A DNA stretch of 64,000 bases, from assembly GCF_009664855.1 (NCBI RefSeq), contig NZ_CP045928.1:186001-250000 (forward strand), given 5' to 3'. The notes beneath the pieces were generated by a model. That model made no database searches. It was given only the letters and a program-made list of their open reading frames with translations, and was not told the DNA's origin. Source of the stretch: Flavobacterium sp. SLB02 (GTDB lineage: Bacteria; Bacteroidota; Bacteroidia; Flavobacteriales; Flavobacteriaceae). Of this stretch, positions 32,971 to 41,158 are shown in pieces. A program made the position numbers and the translations under genes. The number at the start of each line of letters is the position of its first letter. The stretch's first letter is position 1.

Positions 32971-34389
32971 TTATGCTTTTAAAATCTTACTTTGACAAAC
33001 AAAATCTGATTTTGGAATACTTGTTTTTGCGATTGCACCAAAACCACCTTCGATTTCTGTAAAGTTTCTGAAACCACGGGCTTGCAAAATCGAAGCTGCG
33101 ATCATACTGCGATATCCTCCGGCGCAATGCAAATAAAAATGCTCGTTAGGGTCGATGTCTTTTACCCAGTCGTTGATATAAGCTAAAGGTTTGCTATAAG
33201 CATCCTCGATATGTTCAGCTTCGTATTCGGTTTCTTTACGAATGTCGATTACTTTGTCTTCTTCAATTTTAAACTCACTGTCGAATTGTTCTGCCGAAAT
33301 TCTATTTACGGTATCAGTTTCAAAACCGGCTTTTTCCCAGGCTTCAAAACCACCGTCCAGATGTCCGATGATCGAATCGAAACCAACACGGCTTAAACGG
33401 GTTACGGTTTCTTCTTCAAGACCAACCTCAGTAACTAATATAATAGGTTGTTTTACATCGGCAACTAGAGTTCCAACCCATGGCGCAAAATCACCGTTGA
33501 TTCCGATATTGATCGATTGCGGAATAAATCCTTTATAGAAATCGGCACTTTTTCTGGTATCTAAAATTAACGCTCCGGTTTCTTCGGCTACAGCCTCAAA
33601 TTCTCTTACATCAATGGCTTTCATTCCGTTGTGTAAAACCGATTCGAAACTTTCGTAACCTTGTTTGTTCATGGCCACATTCATACTGAAATAAGCTGGA
33701 GGAGGCAATAAACCATCGGTAACTTCTTCGATAAATTCGGCTTGGGTCATATTGGCGCGCAAAGCATAATTCGTTGCTTTTTGATTGCCTATTGTTGAGA
33801 CTGTTTCTTTACTCATGTTTTTTCCGCAAGCGCTTCCCGCACCATGAGCAGGGTAAACAATCACATCATCAGCCAGAGTCATAATTTTATCTCTTAGCGA
33901 ATGAAATAAAATTCCCGCCAATTGATCTTGTGTCATTTCTGCAGCTTTTTGAGCCAAATCGGGACGACCCACATCACCAATAAATAAAGTGTCTCCAGAG
34001 AAAATAGCGTGATCTTTTCCGTTTTCTTCAATCAATAAATAAGTCGTGCTTTCCATGGTATGACCAGGAGTATGCAACGCCTTAATCGTAATTTTTCCAA
34101 TTTTGAATTCTTGTCCGTCTTTCGCAGAAATGCAATCAAATTCACAAGCCGCATTAGGTCCGTAAACAATTGGCGCCTGAGTTTCTTTGCTCAAATCGAT
34201 ATGACCTGAAACAAAATCAGCGTGAAAATGCGTTTCGAAAATGTATTTCAATTTGACGTTATCACGTTCTAAACGATCCAGATAAGGCTGAATTTCTCTA
34301 AGTGGATCAATAATGGCAGCTTCGCCATTCGAAGTTATATAATAAGCACCTTGTGCTAAACATCCGGTGTAAATTTGTTCTATTTTCAT
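32971..34389 (-). CDS. persulfide dioxygenase/sulfurtransferase (MBL plus two rhodanese domains, CstB-like)
   Basis: 472 residues from ATG 34389; a longer frame begins with MYSLIFRIHI and lacks family similarity. The metallo-beta-lactamase domain (1-240) has the iron-ligand motif THFHADFVSGH, LHTPGHTMEST, FSGDTLFIGDVGRPDL and VYPAHGAGSACGK. Two rhodanese domains follow. The first has LVTEVGLEEE where an active Cys should be, so it is degenerate. The second has LHCAGGYRS with its Cys intact. CstB-type enzymes oxidise persulfides and release thiosulfate or sulfite. It heads the operon with two YedE genes. Confidence 0.92.
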   Translation of the reverse strand: MKIEQIYTGCLAQGAYYITSNGEAAIIDPLREIQPYLDRLERDNVKLKYIFETHFHADFVSGHIDLSKETQAPIVYGPNAACEFDCISAKDGQEFKIGKITIKALHTPGHTMESTTYLLIEENGKDHAIFSGDTLFIGDVGRPDLAQKAAEMTQDQLAGILFHSLRDKIMTLADDVIVYPAHGAGSACGKNMSKETVSTIGNQKATNYALRANMTQAEFIEEVTDGLLPPPAYFSMNVAMNKQGYESFESVLHNGMKAIDVREFEAVAEETGALILDTRKSADFYKGFIPQSINIGINGDFAPWVGTLVADVKQPIILVTEVGLEEETVTRLSRVGFDSIIGHLDGGFEAWEKAGFETDTVNRISAEQFDSEFKIEEDKVIDIRKETEYEAEHIEDAYSKPLAYINDWVKDIDPNEHFYLHCAGGYRSMIAASILQARGFRNFTEIEGGFGAIAKTSIPKSDFVCQSKILKA

Positions 34390-34416
34390 GATATGTATTC
34401 TAAAAATAAGGGAATA

Positions 34417-34460
34417 CAAAGGTAACCTACTTTTTGCTTAAAATGGGTGACTTATGTTAC
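34417..34460 (-). promoter_or_regulatory. promoter and Crp/Fnr-type operator of the persulfide dioxygenase operon
   Basis: On minus the -7 box is TACCTTTG (34424-34417), a perfect TAnnTTTG. GTAACATAAGTCAC (34460-34447) lies 22 bp upstream of the box. The exporter gene has a similar 14-mer at the identical distance (40758-40801). The centre would sit near -43, the position expected for an activator touching RNA polymerase. Confidence 0.62.
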
Positions 34461-34578
34461 ACAAATTTGATTTTTATGCAAAAAAGCGTTGGATGGTTTT
34501 ACTATATAAAGCCCATAGGAAATTCAAAAAAAAATCGTATATAAAATGATTTAAGATTGAAACAAGATTGACGAATTT

Positions 34579-34656
34579 AACCATATAAGTGATATAAGTA
34601 AATTTAAGTCACGTAATTGGTCTTATGCTAAAATGAACTTATATCACTTATATGGT
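34579..34656. repeat. 20-bp perfect inverted repeat (ACCATATAAGTGATATAAGT)
   Basis: Arms 34580-34599 and 34637-34656 are perfect inverted copies with a 37-nt loop. They lie between the divergent sulfur operon and HD hydrolase gene. A partial copy, CTTATATAACTTATATGGT, is found at about 35454-35472. Confidence 0.8.
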
Positions 34657-34700
34657 AAAAAAATAATCTACGTAATTTTACATCTATAAAATTCATTGTC

Positions 34701-35294
34701 ATGAACACAGAAGATTTATTGAATCAGATTGCTTTTATAAAAGAAATTGATAAGGTCAAATACATTCAGCGCAAAACGAAATTATTTAATAGCGACCGAA
34801 ACGAAAACGATGCGGAACACAGTTGGCATCTGGCTTTGATGGCGATTGTTTTGGCTGAACATTCAAACGAGCCAATTGATGTCTTAAGAGTCGTAAAAAT
34901 GGTTTTGATGCATGATATTGTCGAAATCGATGCTGGAGATGTCTTTATGTATGATACACAAAAAAGCCACGATAATACCGATGAGGAACGACTAGCGGCC
35001 AATCGTATTTTTGGATTATTGCCCGAAAAGCAAGCTCAGGAAATGATTGCCATTTGGGAAGAATTTGAAGCAGGAGAAACCAACGAAGCCAAATTTGCAA
35101 GGTCGATGGACAGATTAGAGCCTTTATTGCAAAACACCTCTAATAACGGAGGAACCTGGAAAGAGTTTGATGTACCTTATAAAAAAGTGTATGAAAAAAA
35201 GAGCATCATAAAAGAAGGTTCAAAAACTTTATGGAATTATGCCGAGGGTTTAATAAACGAAAGTCTAGTAAAAGGAATTTTGAAAGAAGAGTAA
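34701..35294 (+). CDS. HD-domain hydrolase (YfbR/HDDC2-like 5'-deoxynucleotidase)
   Basis: 197 residues. Metal-binding residues of the HD fold are present: DAEHSWHLALMAIVLAEH, then LMHDIVEIDAGD and later DRLEPLLQN. The family (HD_3) removes 5' phosphate from deoxynucleoside monophosphates, and YfbR is the characterised member. It stands alone, with an inverted repeat upstream and cydAB downstream. The nucleotidase activity is inferred from family. Confidence 0.88.
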   Translation: MNTEDLLNQIAFIKEIDKVKYIQRKTKLFNSDRNENDAEHSWHLALMAIVLAEHSNEPIDVLRVVKMVLMHDIVEIDAGDVFMYDTQKSHDNTDEERLAANRIFGLLPEKQAQEMIAIWEEFEAGETNEAKFARSMDRLEPLLQNTSNNGGTWKEFDVPYKKVYEKKSIIKEGSKTLWNYAEGLINESLVKGILKEE

Positions 35295-35524
35295 ATTTCT
35301 AAAATATAGATTTTTAAGTAAATATCAATTTTGAATATAAGTGATACAGATTTGTTTTAGGTTTTGCGAATTTTAAATTTATATTAAATGTATTAAAAGA
35401 TTTTTTTTATTGCATTATGTTTAACCTTTTGTAATTAAGGCTAAGCTTATTTTTCTTATATAACTTATATGGTTTGAAAAAGAAAAAACTTCTTTTAAAG
35501 ACAGGGAATTCATGTTTTAATAGG

Positions 35525-35532
35525 TAAATTTG
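35525..35532 (+). promoter_or_regulatory. cydAB promoter -7 box (TAAATTTG)
   Basis: A perfect TAnnTTTG element 28 bp before cydA. The preceding 230 bp (35295-35524) hold only AT-rich DNA and a partial ATAAGTTATAT repeat. Confidence 0.55.
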
Positions 35533-35559
35533 AGGAGACTTCATAAATAAAATACCGCT

Positions 35560-36906
35560 ATGGAAGAAATGCTTTTTTATGACCGAATGCAATTCGCCTT
35601 CACCATTACTTTTCACTATCTTTTTCCGCAACTTACAATGGGTCTTTCGCTGATCATTGTTTATTTTAAATGGAAATATCTTAAAACTAAAGACGATCAA
35701 TACAATCACGCCACGCATTTTTGGATGAAAATTTTCGCTCTGAATTTTGCGATGGGTGTGGTAACCGGAATCCCAATGGAATTTCAGTTTGGAACCAATT
35801 GGGCAAAATTCTCTGAGTTAACTGGTGGAATCATCGGGCAGACTCTGGCGATGGAAGGTATGTTCTCCTTTTTCTTAGAATCCTCTTTTCTGGGAATCTT
35901 TTTGTTTGGAGAAAAAATAATTGGACATAAATGGCATTTTGTAACGGGATTATTAATTATGATTGGTTCCTGGGCCAGCGGATACCTTATTATAGCCACA
36001 CATTCGTGGATGCAAAATCCGGTAGGTTATGAAATTCTGGAAAACGGTAAATTTGTTTTGACGAATTTCAAAGCTTTATTCCTTAACCCTTGGTTATGGC
36101 CTTCTTATTTACACAATCAGGCTGCATCTTTGGTAACAAGTTCATTTGTAGTAGCCGGAATTGGGGCATTTTATATTTTAAGTAAAAAGAATGTTTCTTT
36201 TGGAAGAATGTTTGTGAAAACCGGCGTAATCTTCGGATTGATTTCGAGTCTTATTGTGGCAGTTCCTACGGGAGATTTACTGGCTAAAAATGTCGTAAAA
36301 TACCAGCCGGTAACTTTTGCTGCAATGGAAGGAATTTTTCATACCGAAAAGAAAGGTTCTGAGATTGTTTTAATAGGTCAGCCTGATGTAAAAGACAAAA
36401 AACTGGACAATAAAATCGCTGTTCCTAATATACTGAGTTTCCTTACTTACGGAAGCTGGCATCAGGAAATAAAAGGTCTGGATCAGTTTGAAGAAGATCT
36501 GCATCCTACTAATATTTCCGGTTTGTATTATGCCTATCATATTATGGTAGGACTCGGAACCATATTTATAGGTTTGATGACTTTAGCGCTTGTACAGCTT
36601 TTTAGAAAGAAATTATTCGAAACCAAATGGATTTTATGGTCTTTGATGTTTATGATGCCATTTCCGTACATCGCCAATACCACAGGTTGGTATACGGCCG
36701 AATTAGGAAGACAACCGTGGCTCGTTTATAATTTATTGAGAACAACAGCGGGAGCTTCACCAACTGTTTCATCGGGAAATACCTTATTTACTTTATTAGG
36801 TTTTATAGGATTGTATCTTTTACTTGGAATGTTGTTTTTGCTTTTGATTGGAAAAATCATCAATAAAGGGCCTCATAATGTTGAACTGAATTCAGAAAAA
36901 ATATAA
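35560..36906 (+). CDS. cydA: cytochrome bd ubiquinol oxidase subunit I
   Basis: 448 residues, a short-Q-loop CydA. The proximal heme His lies in FTITFHYLFPQLTMG and the conserved Glu residues in IGQTLAMEGMFSFFLESSFLG. FQFGTNWAKFSE and the quinol-site motif ELGRQPWLVYNLLRT are intact. It reduces oxygen to water with menaquinol and high oxygen affinity, so it supports microaerobic growth. The stop is followed by cydB within 2 bp. Confidence 0.96.
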   Translation: MEEMLFYDRMQFAFTITFHYLFPQLTMGLSLIIVYFKWKYLKTKDDQYNHATHFWMKIFALNFAMGVVTGIPMEFQFGTNWAKFSELTGGIIGQTLAMEGMFSFFLESSFLGIFLFGEKIIGHKWHFVTGLLIMIGSWASGYLIIATHSWMQNPVGYEILENGKFVLTNFKALFLNPWLWPSYLHNQAASLVTSSFVVAGIGAFYILSKKNVSFGRMFVKTGVIFGLISSLIVAVPTGDLLAKNVVKYQPVTFAAMEGIFHTEKKGSEIVLIGQPDVKDKKLDNKIAVPNILSFLTYGSWHQEIKGLDQFEEDLHPTNISGLYYAYHIMVGLGTIFIGLMTLALVQLFRKKLFETKWILWSLMFMMPFPYIANTTGWYTAELGRQPWLVYNLLRTTAGASPTVSSGNTLFTLLGFIGLYLLLGMLFLLLIGKIINKGPHNVELNSEKI

Positions 36907-36908
36907 TT

Positions 36909-37985
36909 ATGGAATTTTTTTGGTACGTTGTTTTAATGGGAATTCTGGCCGTTTATATTGTATTAGACGGTTACGATTTTGGAGCAGGAATTATTCATTT
37001 ATTTTTTGCTAAAGAAGAGAAAGATAAAAAAGCAATTACAAGCGCCATTGGTCCGTTTTGGGATGCCAATGAGGTTTGGATTATTGCCGCCGGAGGTGTT
37101 TTGTTTTTTGCTTTCCCTACTTTATACGCTTCATCTTTTAGCGGATTTTATTTGCCGTTGATCATGATTTTATGGTTGTTGATTTTTCGTGCAATTGGTC
37201 TGGAAATGCGCGGACAAGTGCACCACCCCATGTGGGAAGCCATTTGGGATAAAGCTTTTGGGATCGCCAGTTTACTTTTGGCCTTATTCTTCGGGATTGC
37301 TTTGGGGAATATTGTTCGTGGTGTAAACTTAGGAATGGTAACCAATGGCGTTTCGACGCAAGAGGCGCATTATTTCTTTTTGCCTTTATGGAATCCTACT
37401 TTTAGTCCGCAAGCAAATGAATTGGGAATTATAGACTGGTTCACCCTCTTTTTAGGAATTGTAAGTGTTGTTGCCTTGACAATTCATGGTGCGAACTGGA
37501 TTATTTATAAAACGAATTCGGCGTTGAACCCAAAACTGAAAAATGTAGTTTTTAAACTGAATATAGTGTTACTGGTTTTAGTTTGTATTTCACTTCAAAT
37601 CTGGCATTTTATTGAGCCAAAACCATTTCATAATTTTGTCGAGAATCCAATTCTTTGGTTTTTTCCACTAATGACTTTTGTTGGAATTTTAGGTTTGTTT
37701 AAAGTTCGTTCCTGGCAAAAAGACGGAATGGGATTTTTGTTTTCAACTTTATTTTTAGTTGGAGGTTTTGCCTCAACAGCCGTTTCGATTTTCCCGAATG
37801 TTTTGCCTTCTACAAATAATGTAAATCCGTCATTAACGATTTATAATACTGCCGCCGGAGCATACGGGCTGAATGCCGGAATGAGTTGGTTTTTTATCGC
37901 TTTGTTTTTGGTGATTATTTATTTTATTATTCAGTACAGAGTTTTTAGCGGGAAGATGGATGATGTGGGGTATGGGGAACATTGA
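36909..37985 (+). CDS. cydB: cytochrome bd ubiquinol oxidase subunit II
   Basis: 358 residues with about eight to nine helices. The opening VVLMGILAVYIVLDGYDFGAGIIHLFF and FWDANEVWIIAAGGVLFFAFPTLYA are conserved in CydB. It binds to CydA and stabilises the hemes. The gene follows cydA by 2 bp. No cydX or cydCD genes are in the window. Confidence 0.96.
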   Translation: MEFFWYVVLMGILAVYIVLDGYDFGAGIIHLFFAKEEKDKKAITSAIGPFWDANEVWIIAAGGVLFFAFPTLYASSFSGFYLPLIMILWLLIFRAIGLEMRGQVHHPMWEAIWDKAFGIASLLLALFFGIALGNIVRGVNLGMVTNGVSTQEAHYFFLPLWNPTFSPQANELGIIDWFTLFLGIVSVVALTIHGANWIIYKTNSALNPKLKNVVFKLNIVLLVLVCISLQIWHFIEPKPFHNFVENPILWFFPLMTFVGILGLFKVRSWQKDGMGFLFSTLFLVGGFASTAVSIFPNVLPSTNNVNPSLTIYNTAAGAYGLNAGMSWFFIALFLVIIYFIIQYRVFSGKMDDVGYGEH

Positions 37986-38032
37986 TTGTTCGGGATGTGT
38001 AAAAAGGACGAATTATATTTTAAATTTTAATC

Positions 38033-39016
38033 ATGAAAAGAATAATTTTCATAACCATACAAATCCTTTTTATAAATTGCTATTCTCAGAAAAATGAAAG
38101 CAATACATTAAAAAGTAAAACGGAATTAGAAAATTATGTTCGTGTAAATAGTAAAAGATTTGCAAAATTTGAGCTAAAAAAAATACATGATTTTGCGCCT
38201 GAAAGCGATGCTCAAGATTCTATCTGTAGAAGAATAGGTGATTCTCTTAAAATCAACGAATATTATTATAAAGCAGATTTTGATAATAATGGTTTGTTAG
38301 ATTTTTTACTAATAGGAGATGACCATAATTGTGATGAATCAAGAAGTATTAGATGCAACTTCTGTTCTTTAGTTTTGATGAGTTTTCCAAAAGATTCGGT
38401 AAAAATGTATAATATTAATTTAGGTGACGGATGTTTTGTTACAAAGATTGCACAGAAAAATAATCAAACGGTATTACAAATTTATAACCGGAGAAGAGGA
38501 GTTTTGAGTGCTAAAGGCAATAATGTAGAACAGCACACATTAATCTATAAATGTGATGGATTTATTGATTATAATAAGCGACCTGTAAAGCATTCTATCG
38601 AAAAAATAGAGTTTTCAACTTTTGGCTGTTATGGAACTTGTCCAGTATTTTCATTAGTAATTGATAAAGAAAGAAATTCAACTTTTTTTGCTGAACGTTT
38701 TAATTTTGGAACAGAGGAAGAAAATATGAAGAAAATGTCGTCTTTTTTCAATAACAATAGGGAAGGTACTTTCAAAACTGTAATTACAGAAGAAAATTAT
38801 AACCAAATTTTGGCACTATTAGAATACATGAATTTTGCAAATTTTCAAAATGAAAACATGTTATATGAAGAAGATAGTGGTAGTTCAATTCTGAAAATTA
38901 CATATGACAATGGTAAAGAGAAAATTATTGAGGATTATGGAATAGTAGGAAGTTACAGTTTGAGAAAATTGTATGAATTATTATTTGAATTAAGAATGAA
39001 TCAGAAATGGAATTAA
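38033..39016 (+). CDS. DUF6438-containing secreted protein of unknown function
   Basis: 327 residues. The N-terminus is hydrophobic (IIFITIQILFINCYSQ), a signal peptide or weak lipobox. The first half (about 25-180) contains YYKADFDNNGLLDFLLIGDD, an EF-hand-like acidic motif. The second half begins with IEFSTFGCYGTCPVFSLVI, the Cys-rich signature of DUF6438, and continues with DSGSSILKITYDNG. The function of DUF6438 is unknown. It follows cydB by 47 bp in the same direction. Confidence 0.75.
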   Translation: MKRIIFITIQILFINCYSQKNESNTLKSKTELENYVRVNSKRFAKFELKKIHDFAPESDAQDSICRRIGDSLKINEYYYKADFDNNGLLDFLLIGDDHNCDESRSIRCNFCSLVLMSFPKDSVKMYNINLGDGCFVTKIAQKNNQTVLQIYNRRRGVLSAKGNNVEQHTLIYKCDGFIDYNKRPVKHSIEKIEFSTFGCYGTCPVFSLVIDKERNSTFFAERFNFGTEEENMKKMSSFFNNNREGTFKTVITEENYNQILALLEYMNFANFQNENMLYEEDSGSSILKITYDNGKEKIIEDYGIVGSYSLRKLYELLFELRMNQKWN

Positions 39017-39060
39017 ATTTATTAATGAAATTCTAAAATATTTATTTTTACCCGAGTCCG

Positions 39061-39168
39061 TTAGCGACAGGAGTGGTATCTCCCGATTTAGAAAAACAAG
39101 GCTTTTTAGCCGTAGTTTTTGTTAATCGGGAATTTAGCGGATAGCCCGTTCGCCACGGCGAAAACGCC
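39061..39168 (+). repeat. interspersed hairpin element E, copy 2
   Basis: Begins TTAGCGACAGGAGTGG, has the 59-bp core 39075-39133 identical to 13585-13643, and ends TAGCGGATAGCCCG followed by CGCCACGGCG and AACGCC. Outside the core it differs from copy 1 by a few bases. Confidence 0.82.
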
Positions 39169-39176
39169 GAAAATAT

Positions 39177-39212
39177 AAAAATCCGTTTACTCTCAGGAAA
39201 ACGGATTTTTTC
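39177..39212 (+). terminator. intrinsic terminator
   Basis: A 12-bp perfect stem AAAAATCCGTTT / AAACGGATTTTT (39177-39188 and 39199-39210) with a 10-nt loop and trailing T-run. It may end the cydAB-DUF6438 transcript. Confidence 0.85.
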
Positions 39213-39397
39213 TGTTTGTCAAAGTTCGAAACTTAAATAGAAATTGATTTACAGAAAAATCATTTGTCGATTTGTTCATTACAAAAAGGTCTTTTTGACG
39301 TTGTAAATACTGGATGATCTTGTTTTATATAAACTGGACTATAAGTGAGTTGGCTCTTTGCTATACTTTCGCTTTTTTAATCAAAATATCTAAAACA

Positions 39398-39844
39398 ATG
39401 AATTACCAAATCAAAAAAGCAAGTATTGAAGATCTTGACGAAGCAGCGGAACTTTTTAACCTTTATCGTGTTTTTTACCGTCAGGAATCTGATGTCGAAA
39501 AAGGAAAAGTATTTCTTAAAGAACGATTACTGAACCATGAATCTGATATTTTTTTAGCGATTATGGGCGGAAAGGCTGTTGGTTTTGTACAGCTTTACAA
39601 ATTATTTCACTACACAAAATTACAAAAACAATGGTTGTTGAGTGATCTTTTTGTACATCCGGATTATAGAGGCAAAGGACTTTCGGTAGCGCTGATTGAT
39701 CGCAGTAAACAATGGTGCGAGGAAACAAATGCCTGTGGTTTGATGCTGGAAACTGAAAAGACAAATGACATAGGCAATACTTTATATCCGCGTTGTGGAT
39801 TTGAATATGACGGTTTACATAATTATTATCACTGGTGGAAATAA
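39398..39844 (+). CDS. GNAT-family N-acetyltransferase
   Basis: 148 residues from ATG 39398. A frame open from 39314 adds a region with no GNAT similarity that includes the promoter. Motif A is LSDLFVHPDYRGKGLSVALIDR, motif B is LMLETEKTNDIGNTLYPRCGFEYDGLHNYYHWW. It resembles GNATs that modify small molecules. The substrate is unknown and no operon partner is seen. Confidence 0.9.
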   Translation: MNYQIKKASIEDLDEAAELFNLYRVFYRQESDVEKGKVFLKERLLNHESDIFLAIMGGKAVGFVQLYKLFHYTKLQKQWLLSDLFVHPDYRGKGLSVALIDRSKQWCEETNACGLMLETEKTNDIGNTLYPRCGFEYDGLHNYYHWWK

Positions 39845-39956
39845 AGAATAAATAATGGGGAAGCAGCATTCGTTTCCCCATTTTTGCTTTTAATCTACAA
39901 ATTAAAGTTATAAAAAAAATCTTCTGAATCTCCTAAATCTGCGAGAAAACAAAATC

Positions 39957-40742
39957 TTAAAACAAAACCTCCTTAGTAATAATATAAAATCCCATTACCA
40001 AAACAAACCAGCCAAAAATGGGTTTTAGTTTGGTACCGTCAATTTTTTTAGAAAGCTGACTTCCTATAATCATTCCGAAAAGGGCCATGGAAGAAACGCC
40101 TAATAAAAACGGATAATTTATGGGTGTACCAATGTATAAATCGCCTCCAAAACCTATGGTCGAATTTATAGTAATGATCAATAATGATGTTCCTACGGCT
40201 TGTTTCATGGGTAGATTGGCGAAAAAGAGCAGGGCAGGAATGATTAAAAATCCACCACCGGCACCCAGAAATCCGGTTATGATTCCGACTACGAAACCTA
40301 TTATGCTTAGTTGTGTGTAATTGGTTTCGGTTGCTTTTATTTCAGGTTTGTTTTTTCGGATCATCGAGATTGCTGCTGTGATCATTAGTACGGAGAAAAT
40401 AATCATGATCAGAAAATCTTTTGAAACGGAATACGAAGCGATAGAAAATAATGTCGAAGCAATTTGAGGAAAGATCACTTCACGAATAATCAAAATCGAA
40501 ATTACAGACGGAATCGCAAAGTACAATGCCGATTTGAGTTTTAGATTTCCCATTTTGTAATGGCTGTAACTACCAAACATAGCATTTAGTCCAACAATGA
40601 ACAAAGAATAGGAGGTAGCTTGCTCCGGATTTACCTTAAATAAATACACTAAAATAGGAATGGTTAAGATAGATCCGCCTCCACCAATTAAGCCGAGGGA
40701 AATCCCTATAATAATCGAAGCAAAATAACCTAAATATTCCAT
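39957..40742 (-). CDS. sulfite exporter TauE/SafE-family membrane protein
   Basis: 261 residues from ATG 40742; the open frame upstream lies over the promoter and operator. Two homologous halves carry the TSUP motifs: IIIGISLGLIGGGGSILTIPILVYLF and IGFVVGIITGFLGAGGGFLIIPALLFF, each with the Gly-rich loop. Eight helices are visible. The family exports sulfite, sulfoacetate or related organosulfur anions. A shared operator with the persulfide dioxygenase suggests removal of its products. Confidence 0.92.
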   Translation of the reverse strand: MEYLGYFASIIIGISLGLIGGGGSILTIPILVYLFKVNPEQATSYSLFIVGLNAMFGSYSHYKMGNLKLKSALYFAIPSVISILIIREVIFPQIASTLFSIASYSVSKDFLIMIIFSVLMITAAISMIRKNKPEIKATETNYTQLSIIGFVVGIITGFLGAGGGFLIIPALLFFANLPMKQAVGTSLLIITINSTIGFGGDLYIGTPINYPFLLGVSSMALFGMIIGSQLSKKIDGTKLKPIFGWFVLVMGFYIITKEVLF

Positions 40743-40757
40743 TGCATTTGTTTTATG

Positions 40758-40801
40758 CAAAGTTGCTTTGATAAATAGAAATGTACAGTAACATTTATCA
40801 C
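40758..40801 (-). promoter_or_regulatory. promoter and Crp/Fnr-type operator of the TauE/SafE gene
   Basis: On minus the -7 box is CAACTTTG (40765-40758, one mismatch), and GTGATAAATGTTAC (40801-40788) lies 22 bp upstream, the same spacing as at 34417-34460. Both sites fit the symmetric pattern GTRAY-N4-RTYAC. Confidence 0.6.
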
Positions 40802-41158
40802 ATAAAGATATTTTTGTTACTGATTTTTTGCCCACGGATTTTACGGATTAAACGGGTTTTCGCAGGTTTGCTTTTTATTAACCATTAAGAGATTAAGAAA
40901 AATTAAGCCAAACTGCTGAATTTCCTTATTACACATTAAGATAAAAAAGCCTAAACTTAACTTTCTTAATATCTTAATGGTAAAAAAACTATTTAAGCAC
41001 AACGTTTGTAAGTTTGAGCGTCCCGAGGCTTCGGGAGAAAACGCATAGAGTATTTCGACTTCGCTCAATTTCACAAGCCAAAATAAACCAGCGAAAACCC
41101 GTTTAATCCGTAAAGTCCGTGGGTAATTAATTTCGTAATGGTTAAAAAAAACTTAGTG
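40802..41158. repeat. nested inverted repeats, CCCACGGATT and ACCATTAAGA families
   Basis: The outer arms are 40831-40863 and 41091-41123, 33 bp each with one mismatch. The inner arms are ACCATTAAGAGATTAAGAAA (40881-40900) and its inverse at 40962-40981, also with one mismatch. Between them is a short GC-rich hairpin GTCCCGAGGCTTCGGGA near 41020. The region has no gene. Confidence 0.82.

Larger units (their letters stand above)
39017..39397. other. intergenic region with repeat and terminator
   Basis: About 380 bp with no gene. It holds hairpin element E copy 2, the terminator at 39177-39210 and, near 39349-39374, a promoter-like TTGGCTC with TATACTTTC for the GNAT gene. Confidence 0.6.

Noticed and set aside
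35407..35718. Minus-strand open frame of 103 codons overlapping the cydA start
   Set aside because: It is antisense to cydA and its promoter, Lys/Phe-rich from AT-rich DNA, with no family resemblance.
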